Source: CAYMMX01 sp964391675
Lineage (GTDB): Bacteria; Cyanobacteriota; Vampirovibrionia; Gastranaerophilales; Gastranaerophilaceae
Length of the DNA: 64,000 bases
Direction of reading: 5' to 3'
Assembly: GCA_964391675.1 (NCBI GenBank)
Contig: CAYMMX010000007.1
Location: forward strand, 1-64,000
Shown: one piece after another, positions 35,406 through 44,112 of the stretch
How positions within the stretch are numbered: the stretch's first letter is position 1
Layout of the letters: every line of letters starts with the position of its first letter
Notes under the pieces: generated by a model
Told to the model about the DNA's origin: nothing
The model's input: the letters and a program-made list of their open reading frames with translations, nothing else
Databases searched by the model: none
Position numbers and translations under genes: made by a program

Positions 35406-37115
35406 ATGGCTAATCTGGAAATTATAAAATATATTAAAGATTCATTTAAACTCAAAAATCAAGGGTTTTACAAACCTTCTATTGAGATGCTATATAAAGC
35501 TTTAGCCATTGAACCGGAAAATATTGAAATTTTAGTTCAACTGGCCCACTTATATAAATTATTGAATAATAATCAAAAATCAATTTACTACATTGAAAAA
35601 GTCTTAGATAAAGATTCAAAAAATATTGACTGTATGAATTTATTACAAGAAATCTACATTGCACAAAATGAATTAGATCTTGCATATGAAATTAGCAATA
35701 AAGTATATGAACTGTGTCCGATACAAGAAAATCTAGCAAAAAAAATAAATATTTTAAATAAACTTGACAATTACGATGAAATAACAAAAATTGAAAATTC
35801 ATCTACAAACCTAAGCGATATTGTATTATATGAGATTGCGATTGCACACTATAATAATTATAACGTTCTAAAAGCAACACAACTTTTAGAATTTGCTTAT
35901 ACAAAAAATAATTTAAACACTAATGTTATATTTTTGCTTGGCAAGATTCACTATGAAAATAACGAAAAATCTAAAGCTAAAAAATATTTTGATATATTAG
36001 AAAAAAATTATAAATCTCCTGAAGTCATGAATTTTCTTGGTATGTTTAAACTAGAGGAAAATAAATTTGATAAGGCCATAGAATACTTCACGAAAGCGCA
36101 AAAACTTGACGGAAATAACGCAGAATATACCTATAACATAGCAAGTGCCTACCTCTTAAAAGGATGGCTTGATGAAGCAATAAAGCTATTTAATAAATCA
36201 GTTTGTCAAGACCCGGACAACATAAACTACCATTATTCACTTGCATATGCCTATTATCAAAAAAATCTTTTTGATAAAGCTTCAAATGAGCTTGACTTGA
36301 TATATTCAATAGAACAAAATCATCAACCTTCTAATGTTCTTAAAGCAATGATCCTAGGAAAAAATGGCAATCTCCTCCAAGCTAAAGAACAATTAGAAAA
36401 TATTATTAAATACAGCGAAGCAGATGATTTTGCATACTTTGCCCTAAGTCAGGTATATAGTGAACTTTTTCTATATAAAAAAGCTAAAGATGCCTTAAAG
36501 AAAGCAATAGAGCTTAAACCACAATCATTAAACTATTTAGGTGAACTTATAAATATAGAAATAAATGAAAAAAATTATGAAGATGTAATAAGTTTAGCAA
36601 ATAAGATAATAGACATAAATAGTAAATATATTTTCGCATATATAGCCAAGGCAAAAACATACTTGGCATTAGAAGATTATGATAACCTTTATACTACTGC
36701 TCAAGATATAATCCAACTTGACTCTAACTGCCCTGACGGGTATTATTATAATTCAATTGCATTATTTGACCAAGAAGATAGAGATTTTGCTATTGAAAGC
36801 TTAAAGAAATCTATTTCTTTAGATTTAAATAATGCACAATTATATATTAAAATGAGCGAATTTTACCAAGAACTTGGAAATTTTAAAGAAGCCTATGCAT
36901 GGGCATTAGAAGCAAAAGATATTGATGAAAGAAACTATAAATATAAATGGATTTGTGCAAAATTAGCTGCGACATTAGATTTTAAATCCGATGCAAGCAA
37001 ACTGTATTCACAAAGTTTTCTCCTTGCTCCGGGAGATACCGAACTTCGCAAAGACTATTCTGAATATCTCAAATCAATTGGTAAAAATAAACAGGCTGAA
37101 AAAATTTTAAAATAA
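35406..37115 (+). CDS. Tetratricopeptide repeat protein
   Basis: 569 residues made almost wholly of 34-residue TPR units, roughly fifteen. Clear examples are FYKPSIEMLYKALAIEPEN near the start, FDKAIEYFTKAQKLDGNNAEY and YKKAKDALKKAIELKPQSL. There is no signal peptide or membrane helix, so it is probably a cytoplasmic scaffold. It starts 10 bp after the DivIC-like gene in the same operon. Partners are unknown. Confidence 0.85.
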   Translation: MANLEIIKYIKDSFKLKNQGFYKPSIEMLYKALAIEPENIEILVQLAHLYKLLNNNQKSIYYIEKVLDKDSKNIDCMNLLQEIYIAQNELDLAYEISNKVYELCPIQENLAKKINILNKLDNYDEITKIENSSTNLSDIVLYEIAIAHYNNYNVLKATQLLEFAYTKNNLNTNVIFLLGKIHYENNEKSKAKKYFDILEKNYKSPEVMNFLGMFKLEENKFDKAIEYFTKAQKLDGNNAEYTYNIASAYLLKGWLDEAIKLFNKSVCQDPDNINYHYSLAYAYYQKNLFDKASNELDLIYSIEQNHQPSNVLKAMILGKNGNLLQAKEQLENIIKYSEADDFAYFALSQVYSELFLYKKAKDALKKAIELKPQSLNYLGELINIEINEKNYEDVISLANKIIDINSKYIFAYIAKAKTYLALEDYDNLYTTAQDIIQLDSNCPDGYYYNSIALFDQEDRDFAIESLKKSISLDLNNAQLYIKMSEFYQELGNFKEAYAWALEAKDIDERNYKYKWICAKLAATLDFKSDASKLYSQSFLLAPGDTELRKDYSEYLKSIGKNKQAEKILK

Positions 37116-37125
37116 AAATTTAAGT

Positions 37126-37839
37126 TTAAGGATTTAGAATTATCTTAGCATCAACTTGTTTTTTTCTGTTAATAGAATTTTGTAAACTATTTAGCAGCTC
37201 AGCCGATGTTTTAGGATTGTAAAATCTGGCACTCGTTACATGCGCTACACATCTTAATTGATCTAAATCATCTTTATTATGAATATTAAACGCAATTACG
37301 TCAATTTTAATATCTTTTCTTACTTTTATTAACTCCATAGCCCAAACACATGGGCTTTCATCACAATTTTCACCGCCATCTGTAAGTAATATAATGTGTT
37401 TTTGTCCACTAAAACCTAAAAAATCAGAATCAACAGCTTTTTTTAATGAATATGTAATTGGAGTCATACCTCTTGGATGTGTTTTTGCAAGTTTCATTTT
37501 AATTTGATTTTCACTAAAAGGCGACACAGGGACAAGAAGCGTACTGGCTTTACAGGCATCAATTTGGGTAAAACCCATCCTATGTCCGTAAACACGCAAA
37601 CCTACCCACTTATTTTTATCGATAAGAGGAAGAATCTGTGACATAGTATTCAACATTAAATTAACTTTTTTTTCACCATTTATCTCTTCTTGCATGCTAT
37701 TAGAAAAATCTAAAATAAATAATATCTTTTCGTCAGTATTTTCAAATTTAAATTGACTGGATTTATGAACACTATAAGGTTCTGCATATATAACGTTACA
37801 AAATAAAAGATAAATTACAAAAGATAAAAATATTTTCAT
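37126..37839 (-). CDS. Exported von Willebrand factor A-domain protein
   Basis: 237 residues with a signal peptide (cleavage near IYA-EP). The metal-ion-dependent adhesion site is complete: DFSNS near residue 44, Thr in GMTPITYS near 125, and LLTDGGENCDES near 152. VWA domains bind protein ligands through a divalent metal. It may act in the periplasm or on the surface. The start has no ribosome binding site. It converges with the TPR gene, 10 bp apart, without a terminator. Confidence 0.85.
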   Translation of the reverse strand: MKIFLSFVIYLLFCNVIYAEPYSVHKSSQFKFENTDEKILFILDFSNSMQEEINGEKKVNLMLNTMSQILPLIDKNKWVGLRVYGHRMGFTQIDACKASTLLVPVSPFSENQIKMKLAKTHPRGMTPITYSLKKAVDSDFLGFSGQKHIILLTDGGENCDESPCVWAMELIKVRKDIKIDVIAFNIHNKDDLDQLRCVAHVTSARFYNPKTSAELLNSLQNSINRKKQVDAKIILNP

Positions 37840-37921
37840 AATTACAAGTTATATAAAAAACATAATTTCGCCAATAGCCGACTAGGGAATATAAGTAATC
37901 TGTATCCAAGCTATAAATTAA

Positions 37922-39304
37922 CTAAAATATATCGGTTTTTATAGGATTTTTAAATTTTGTAATATTGCCTTGGAACAACAATTCAAAACTGCCAACCGGA
38001 CCATTTCTTTGTTTTGCAATAATAATCTCGGATTTTCCTTCTTTTCCTGTAGGTTTAGGCATATCTTCGCCTTCTTCTCTGTTATAATAATCTTCACGAT
38101 AAATAAACATTACGATATCTGCATCTTGTTCAATTGCGCCTGATTCTCTTAAATCTGAAAGCATTGGCCTACGGTCTTTTCTTTGTTCAACCGCACGAGA
38201 AAGCTGTGATAATGCGATTATAGGAATATTTAATTCTCTTGCAAGAGTTTTTAAGCCACGGGAAATTGCAGATATTTGTTGAATTCTTTCTTCTCTGCCT
38301 GAACCTTCCATAAGTTGCAAATAATCAATGACAATGAGACCCAAATTTTTTTCTTCCATAGCTAATCGGCGGCATTTTGCACGAATATCAGTTAAAGTGC
38401 ATCCCGCAGTATCATCAATATAAATAGGTGCACCAGAAATATCTTCCATGGCATGAGCCAATTTATCCCAATCTTTTCTTTGCATATTTCCTGTTCTAAT
38501 TTTTTGTGTGTCAACTTCGGCCTCAGAACAAAGCATACGCTGAACAAGCTGTTCTTTAGACATTTCAAGTGAAAATACTGCAACGGGAACTTTTGATTTT
38601 ATAGCAGCATTTTGTACAATATTTAATGCAAAAGCGGTTTTACCCATAGAGGGACGGGCAGCTAAAATTATTAAATCTGATTTTTGCAAACCGCTTGTCA
38701 TATTATCCAGTTCATAAAAACCTGTTGAAACACCTGTCAATTCGTCTCTGTGATTATATCTATATTCAATTTTTTCATAACTTGTCAAAACTAAATCTTT
38801 AACGTGAGATAAATCTTTTGTTGCTTTTTTTGAGGCAATATCAAAAATCAATTTTTCAGCAGTATCCAATGATTCATCAGTAGGGCTAAGATCATAACCT
38901 AAAGTAACAATTTCTGATCCTGCATTAATTAATGCCCTTTTAATAGCTTTTTCCTGAACTATCTTGGCATAATATTCAATATTTGCCGTAGTTATTGTTT
39001 TAAAGCTTAAATCGTTTATAAAAGCTCTTCCTCCAATAACTTCCAGCTTTGAATTGAAGCTTAACACATCTGAAACGGATACTATATCTATACGTTCATT
39101 TTGATTAAAAAGTTGAAGCATAGCATCGTATACATACCTGTGAGAAGGTTTATAAAAACTTTCAGCAGTAATGTATTCCACTACTTTTGTTATTGCAGCA
39201 GGATTAACTAAAATTGCACCTAAAATAGCTTCTTCAGCCTCAATATTTTGAGGGATAAGATTTGAATTTATTTCTTTTTTTTCTGCGAATCCTGTTTTTG
39301 CCAT
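37922..39304 (-). CDS. dnaB: Replicative DNA helicase
   Basis: 460 residues. The N-terminal domain begins with PQNIEAEEAILGAIL. The RecA-type ATPase has Walker A RPSMGKTAFALN (about 215), Walker B LIVIDYLQLM, and ALSQLSRAVEQRKDRRPMLSDLRESG. It unwinds DNA ahead of dnaE and recruits the primase DnaG, both in this window. No intein or insert is present. The ATG has no obvious ribosome binding site. Confidence 0.97.
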   Translation of the reverse strand: MAKTGFAEKKEINSNLIPQNIEAEEAILGAILVNPAAITKVVEYITAESFYKPSHRYVYDAMLQLFNQNERIDIVSVSDVLSFNSKLEVIGGRAFINDLSFKTITTANIEYYAKIVQEKAIKRALINAGSEIVTLGYDLSPTDESLDTAEKLIFDIASKKATKDLSHVKDLVLTSYEKIEYRYNHRDELTGVSTGFYELDNMTSGLQKSDLIILAARPSMGKTAFALNIVQNAAIKSKVPVAVFSLEMSKEQLVQRMLCSEAEVDTQKIRTGNMQRKDWDKLAHAMEDISGAPIYIDDTAGCTLTDIRAKCRRLAMEEKNLGLIVIDYLQLMEGSGREERIQQISAISRGLKTLARELNIPIIALSQLSRAVEQRKDRRPMLSDLRESGAIEQDADIVMFIYREDYYNREEGEDMPKPTGKEGKSEIIIAKQRNGPVGSFELLFQGNITKFKNPIKTDIF

Positions 39305-39450
39305 AATTAAATATTAATACACATATGACTAAATTTAAATATACACTTTAAAAAGATTAATGAATATTTGCATAAATTTACAGAATAATTTTATTTAATA
39401 TCATTTTTGTTCTAAAATACTATGGTGAAAATATTTAAACGAGGATAAAA

Positions 39451-40665
39451 ATGACTTCTAAAAATAAATTAATTTATCTTGATAATAATGCAACTACAAA
39501 AGTTGATCCAAAAGTACTTGAGTCTATGCTTCCATATTTTAAAGAAAACTATTCAAACCCATCAAGTATATATAGTTTTGGAGGTGTAGCTAAAAATGCC
39601 ATAGATGAATCAAGAGAAACCATAAGAGATTTTATAAACGCAAAAAGCGCAAAAGAAATATTTTTTACCGCATCCGGTTCTGAAAGTTCCAATACCGCGA
39701 TAAAAGGCATTTTAGACTGTAATAAAAGTAAAAAACACATAATTACCACAAAAGTTGAGCATCCTTGTGTGCTAAATTTATACAAAACTTTGGAATCATA
39801 TGGCTACAAAGTAGATTATATAAATGTTAATTCAAATGGTGACTTAAATTTAGATGAACTTGAAAATTCGATTAAAAATGATACAGTATTGGTTTCTTGC
39901 ATGTGGGCAAACAATGAGACAGGGATAATATTTCCGATAGAAAAAATATCACAAATTATCAAAGAAAAAAATAAAGATACCAAATTATTTGTAGATGCAG
40001 TGCAGGCAGCAGGTAAGATTCCGATTGATGTTCAAGCTGCAAATATTGACTTACTTGGCATATCAGGACACAAATTCCATGCCCCAAAAGGAATCGGTGC
40101 GTTGTATGTAAAATCAGGAACATTATTTACACCGCTTATCGTCGGAGGACATCAGGAAAGAGGAAAAAGAGCCGGTACTGAAAATGTTCCATATATAGTA
40201 GGTATGGCAAAGGCTGCTCAACTTGCAAAAGAAGGTCTTAATTATGAGTTATCGGAAGTAAAAAGGCTTCGTGATAAACTTGAAAGCGGATTATTAAATA
40301 ACATATACAACTCCCGTTTAAACAGTGGAGTAATTAGTCGTGTTCCAAATACTACAAATATTGGCTTTGAATATATTGAAGGTGAATTGATTTTGCTTCA
40401 TTTAAGTGATTTCGGTATTTGTGCCAGTTCAGGTAGTGCATGTACTTCGGGCTCACTTGAACCAAGCCATGTCTTAAAAGCAATGGGGACACCATTTACG
40501 GCCTTACATGGAAGCATAAGATTCAGCTTAAGCAGATTTACGACAGAAAGAGAAATTGATGCTGTTCTTGCTACTATGCCAAGAATTATAGACAAACTAA
40601 GAAAAATATCACCTTTTCAAAATGAATTAGCTGAACTTCAATTACATAAAAATAAAAAGAATTAA
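39451..40665 (+). CDS. nifS: Cysteine desulfurase, NifS-type
   Basis: 404 residues. The PLP lysine is in ISGHKFHAPKGIG (near residue 206). The active-site loop SSGSACTSGSLEPSHVL holds the catalytic cysteine (near 332) and is short, the class I NifS/IscS form. LDNNATTKVDP opens the protein. It transfers sulphur from cysteine to a scaffold, probably the NifU at 25678-26502. GAGGAT precedes the start. It converges with the pilin-collar gene, 5 bp apart. Confidence 0.95.
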   Translation: MTSKNKLIYLDNNATTKVDPKVLESMLPYFKENYSNPSSIYSFGGVAKNAIDESRETIRDFINAKSAKEIFFTASGSESSNTAIKGILDCNKSKKHIITTKVEHPCVLNLYKTLESYGYKVDYINVNSNGDLNLDELENSIKNDTVLVSCMWANNETGIIFPIEKISQIIKEKNKDTKLFVDAVQAAGKIPIDVQAANIDLLGISGHKFHAPKGIGALYVKSGTLFTPLIVGGHQERGKRAGTENVPYIVGMAKAAQLAKEGLNYELSEVKRLRDKLESGLLNNIYNSRLNSGVISRVPNTTNIGFEYIEGELILLHLSDFGICASSGSACTSGSLEPSHVLKAMGTPFTALHGSIRFSLSRFTTEREIDAVLATMPRIIDKLRKISPFQNELAELQLHKNKKN

Positions 40666-40670
40666 ACGAA

Positions 40671-41435
40671 TTATAATTTCATTATATAATACAGGGCATA
40701 ATAAGGCGGATATGGAAACCCAGTAAGAGAAATAGTACCTGAAGCACCCTGATTCGCTACAGTACCCGAATGAGTATGCGATGCGGGACTATCAGATTCC
40801 AGCGTCACAGTATGTGTATGACCGCCATCATAATTGCTTGTACCTGCATGCCCATGGGTTCGATTAGCCGAATCGGAAGTTCTGGTTCCTGAAGTATAAT
40901 AAACAGTACTACTACCTCCCTTAGATCTATCGTACAAAAAGGCATATGAACCTGTAGAAAGAAATCGCCATGCATATATTGTATGATTATGTGCACCTGT
41001 AGAACTAAAACCAAAATCATGTTCATGCACAAAAGTATCATTTGCAGTATTAAAAGAATGGGAGTGATTACCATCATTGCTTGTACTGGAAAAAGCATGG
41101 TTATGTTGCGGCAAATGGCCTGATGTTATTTGTGGTGGGAATGTAGTATCAGAATTTTGATAATAGTACGTATTTGCAGAATTGTTATTTGCAGCGATAA
41201 CAAATCTGTTTCTCAAATCGGGAGTACCGTTACCACCGTCACATATGGCATAACCTCTTGGAATTTGAGTACCGCTCCACATTACAATACTACCTGAGAG
41301 TAAACTTGCAGATCTATTTTCTCTTTTTGATATTATAGGTAAAGTTGCAGCAGATAATATAGCAAGAATGGAGACTACAATCATAACTTCTGCTAAGGTA
41401 AAACCATTCTTATTTATATTTGTTTTTGTTAGCAT
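40671..41435 (-). CDS. Type IV pilin-like protein fused to phage tail-collar/fibre domain (1)
   Basis: 254 residues. The prepilin signal is KNG-FTLAE: Gly11 before the cleavage, Glu16 at mature position +5, then a hydrophobic helix to about 33. The body resembles phage tail-collar proteins: GSIVMWSGTQIPRGYAICDG, NGTPDLRNRFVIAA, and the ending FPYPPYYALYYIMKL. Seven HxH motifs (HNH, HSH, HEH, HNH, HGH, HTH, HTH) are spread through it, as in metal-bound phage fibre tips. AGGAGA precedes the ATG. It is the last of a minus-strand cluster of three such genes. A surface adhesin carried on pili is the likely role. Confidence 0.82.
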   Translation of the reverse strand: MLTKTNINKNGFTLAEVMIVVSILAILSAATLPIISKRENRSASLLSGSIVMWSGTQIPRGYAICDGGNGTPDLRNRFVIAANNNSANTYYYQNSDTTFPPQITSGHLPQHNHAFSSTSNDGNHSHSFNTANDTFVHEHDFGFSSTGAHNHTIYAWRFLSTGSYAFLYDRSKGGSSTVYYTSGTRTSDSANRTHGHAGTSNYDGGHTHTVTLESDSPASHTHSGTVANQGASGTISLTGFPYPPYYALYYIMKL

Positions 41436-41451
41436 ATGATGTCTCCTGAAA

Positions 41452-42216
41452 TTAATCTTTAATTAAAAAATATAATGCACGATAAGGCGGAAGTGTACTG
41501 AAAGCACTTCCTGAACCGTTTGAACCTAAATACATAGTGTGCGTATGTGAATTAGAATTAGAAGATGTAGATGAATAACTGTGACTATGATTCCCTTCAT
41601 TACTGGATGCACTGTCAGTATGAGCATGATCAGTATTCGGATCAGAAATACTCGGGCTTGTTAATCTATATATACTAAGAGAACCTATAGAAAAATTACA
41701 ACCTGAAACTGAAGTCCCGCTCGTTGTTAACCAATCTGCACTTATAGTATGTGTATGGTCAGATTCTGCAGTAGTATTATAAGCATGGCGGTGATTACCA
41801 CTAGTAGAAACACTTGAAACAGTGTGGGTATGGCTGCTGGGAGATGGGCCTGAAACTGTGTATGTATGATTATGAGCAGGCATATAACTTGTACTTGGTA
41901 AACTGTATGTATTTCCGCCACCCGTTGATGTAACTGCGTAAGTCCCTCCCGCACCGACAATAAACCTGTTTGTTAAATTAGGTACACCGGACACACTGCC
42001 GTTTAAAGGTGACCAACCTGAGGGAAAACCACTGCTTGCGACATTACCATACCATAAAATAATAACCCCCGAAGGAATAACTTCATTAACAGAGGGTTTT
42101 TGTCTTTTTGTAATTGTAGGTAACGCTGAGGCAATTATTATAGAAAAAATAAAAATTACAACCATCATTTCTGAAAGAGTAAAGCCTTTTTTATTTATAT
42201 TATTTTCAGAAATCAT
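41452..42216 (-). CDS. Type IV pilin-like protein fused to phage tail-collar/fibre domain (2)
   Basis: 254 residues from the ATG at 42216, chosen for GTGAGG just before it; an earlier in-frame start would place an extra hydrophobic stretch before the pilin signal. KKG-FTLSE gives Gly11 and Glu16. The body opens GVIILWYGNVASSGFPSGW, then GVPNLTNRFIVGAGG, and ends STLPPYRALYFLIKD. Seven HxH motifs are present (HNH, HTH, HRH, HTH, HAH, HSH, HTH). Ser, Thr and Asn dominate the spacers. It is 16 bp from the gene downstream, so cotranscribed. No collar cysteine or catalytic motif is seen. Confidence 0.82.
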   Translation of the reverse strand: MISENNINKKGFTLSEMMVVIFIFSIIIASALPTITKRQKPSVNEVIPSGVIILWYGNVASSGFPSGWSPLNGSVSGVPNLTNRFIVGAGGTYAVTSTGGGNTYSLPSTSYMPAHNHTYTVSGPSPSSHTHTVSSVSTSGNHRHAYNTTAESDHTHTISADWLTTSGTSVSGCNFSIGSLSIYRLTSPSISDPNTDHAHTDSASSNEGNHSHSYSSTSSNSNSHTHTMYLGSNGSGSAFSTLPPYRALYFLIKD

Positions 42217-42287
42217 TCTTGACCTCACTAATAATAACAAGCTTAGGTTAACACGATTAGCAATTTTTGTCAATTTATAACAAAACT

Positions 42288-43172
42288 CTAATCACTTTCA
42301 ACAAAAACTATTTTTTTCCTAATCTTCCATTGAAATAAAGATAATATAAATATTATTCCAAAAAGCACATATGCAAAAGCACTAGCTTGACCTATTTTAA
42401 AATACTCAAAAGCATTTTTATAAATTGAATAAACTAAAACATTTGTACTATTTAAAGGTCCACCTTGTGTCATCATATAAATTAAATCAAAAACCTGAAA
42501 AGAACTTATACAAGTAATAATTACAACAAAAAAAATTGTGGGTGACAATAAAGGTACGGTAATATTTTTAAAAATATTGTAAAAACTTGCACCATCAATT
42601 TTAGCAGCTTCATATAACGATTGGTCGATTATGCTCAATCCGGCAAGAAAAATTATCATATTATAACCAATTAATTTCCAAACCGAAACAATAATAAGTG
42701 CAATCATTGCAAAATTTTTATCATATAGCCAATTAATATTTAAATTTAATAAATTATTAATAAAGCCTATATTAGGATCAAATATCCACTGCCAGATTAA
42801 AGCAATCACAATCATTGGTGTAATAAACGGTAAAAAGTATGAGCATTTAAAAAACTCGGAACATCTGATTTTAGAATTTAAAATAGCTGCCAGAATAAGA
42901 GGAATAATAACCGCAAATACAGATGTAGATAATGCGTAAATAATTGTATTGAAAAGTATTTTATAAAATAATGGATCAAAAATTAAACTTAAATAATTAT
43001 TAAAACCGACAAAAGACATTCTATTGATTAAATCCCATTTAACAAAACTCAAACAAAAAGAAAATATAATTGGAATCAAAATAAATATGACTATACCTAT
43101 AAACATTGGCATAATAAAAATTAAACTTACAAAGTTTTTATTATCAAATAAATTATAAAAAATACGTCTCAT
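42288..43172 (-). CDS. ABC sugar transporter permease (MalF/UgpA type), orphan
   Basis: 294 residues with six membrane helices. The MalF-type coupling loop EAAKIDGASFYNIFKNITVPLLSPT is at about 197-221, and the C-terminal part has TQGGPLNSTNVLVYSIYKNAF. Such permeases pair with a second permease, a binding protein and an ATPase, none of which is in the window. It sits between pilin-collar genes 3 and 2 on the same strand. The start has only a distant AGG. Carbohydrate uptake is likely but the partners are elsewhere. Confidence 0.85.
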   Translation of the reverse strand: MRRIFYNLFDNKNFVSLIFIMPMFIGIVIFILIPIIFSFCLSFVKWDLINRMSFVGFNNYLSLIFDPLFYKILFNTIIYALSTSVFAVIIPLILAAILNSKIRCSEFFKCSYFLPFITPMIVIALIWQWIFDPNIGFINNLLNLNINWLYDKNFAMIALIIVSVWKLIGYNMIIFLAGLSIIDQSLYEAAKIDGASFYNIFKNITVPLLSPTIFFVVIITCISSFQVFDLIYMMTQGGPLNSTNVLVYSIYKNAFEYFKIGQASAFAYVLFGIIFILSLFQWKIRKKIVFVESD

Positions 43173-43193
43173 TAATACAAAAAACCTGATTTA

Positions 43194-43967
43194 TTATTCC
43201 ATTTTCATGATGTAATAATATGAAGTGTATGGAGGCATCATATTAAATGATGAAGGAGAACCCACGCCGGCATTGGCAATAGAACCGCTTGTATGTGTAT
43301 GTGCACCGGTAGAATTAGTTGTAATTGCGTGAAGATGGGAAAGTGAAAATGCATCCGTTGTTGCGGTATGAGAATGTGTAGAATTAGCAGAATTTGCAGC
43401 ATAATCTAATATAAGTTTATATCCATGTATGGTAGTATTAGTACTTGCAGTAGCTTTGATTTTTCCGTAATAAGTCCCGCTTGAACTATTATTTACAAAA
43501 GTATAATCAAAATAATTTTTATGTACTCTATTATCTGCGCCAGTCGTAGTATTGTGCACATGCTTACCATCTACTAAACTCGCAATACCGTGGGTGTGAG
43601 AATTTGAACCTGTAGTATCACTCCCGCCATGGCTATGTGAGGGTAATTCATCATAATCCAAAGTATGAGTTGCAGTTCCTCCCGTAGAATTCCAGGCATA
43701 AAGACCGCCTGCTCCAACCGGGAATCGACCTATTAAATTAGGAGTACCGTTTGTACCGTTACAAATTTGATAGTCCTTTGGTATTGTATCGTATGCACCG
43801 TACCATATAATAATAGCACCAACAGGAAGCTCGTTTGAACCGAGTCCGGCCTGACGCCTTGATACAATAGGAGCAGCGGCAGCAAGCATAATTGACAATA
43901 CTAACAACAATACCATTAATTCAGGCATTGTAAAACCTTTTTTATCAGACAATGATACTGGCACCAT
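43194..43967 (-). CDS. Type IV pilin-like protein fused to phage tail-collar/fibre domain (3)
   Basis: 257 residues from the ATG at 43967, preceded by TAGGAG; a longer reading would add 17 residues. KKG-FTMPE gives Gly11 and Glu16, identical spacing to its two relatives. The body has GAIIIWYGAYDTIPKDYQICNG, NGTPNLIGRFPVGAGG, LPSHSHGG, and ends NMMPPYTSYYYIMKME. Six HxH motifs are visible (HSH, HTH, HVH, HSH, HLH, HTH). It is the first gene of the cluster. I infer a pilus-displayed trimeric or monomeric adhesin. Confidence 0.82.
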   Translation of the reverse strand: MVPVSLSDKKGFTMPELMVLLLVLSIMLAAAAPIVSRRQAGLGSNELPVGAIIIWYGAYDTIPKDYQICNGTNGTPNLIGRFPVGAGGLYAWNSTGGTATHTLDYDELPSHSHGGSDTTGSNSHTHGIASLVDGKHVHNTTTGADNRVHKNYFDYTFVNNSSSGTYYGKIKATASTNTTIHGYKLILDYAANSANSTHSHTATTDAFSLSHLHAITTNSTGAHTHTSGSIANAGVGSPSSFNMMPPYTSYYYIMKME

Positions 43968-44112
43968 GAAATTTACTCCTAATTTCATATAATAATATTT
44001 TAACTTTAACAAAGTCAAAACTAAATGTCAAAAATTTGTCAATATAGTAACAATCATAGTATTTTTATGATATATTAGTAAAATAAAGTATTATTTTAAT
44101 TTAAGCGGGGGT

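Noticed and set aside
42217..42273. 19-residue N-terminal extension of pilin-collar protein 2
   Set aside because: GTGAGG just before 42216 and the matching Gly11/Glu16 positions of all three proteins fix the shorter start.
40671..43967. Regularly spaced short repeats suggesting a CRISPR array or satellite
   Set aside because: The periodicity comes from codons for HxH and Ser/Thr/Gly in reading frame; spacings are irregular and the repeats are not conserved at DNA level.
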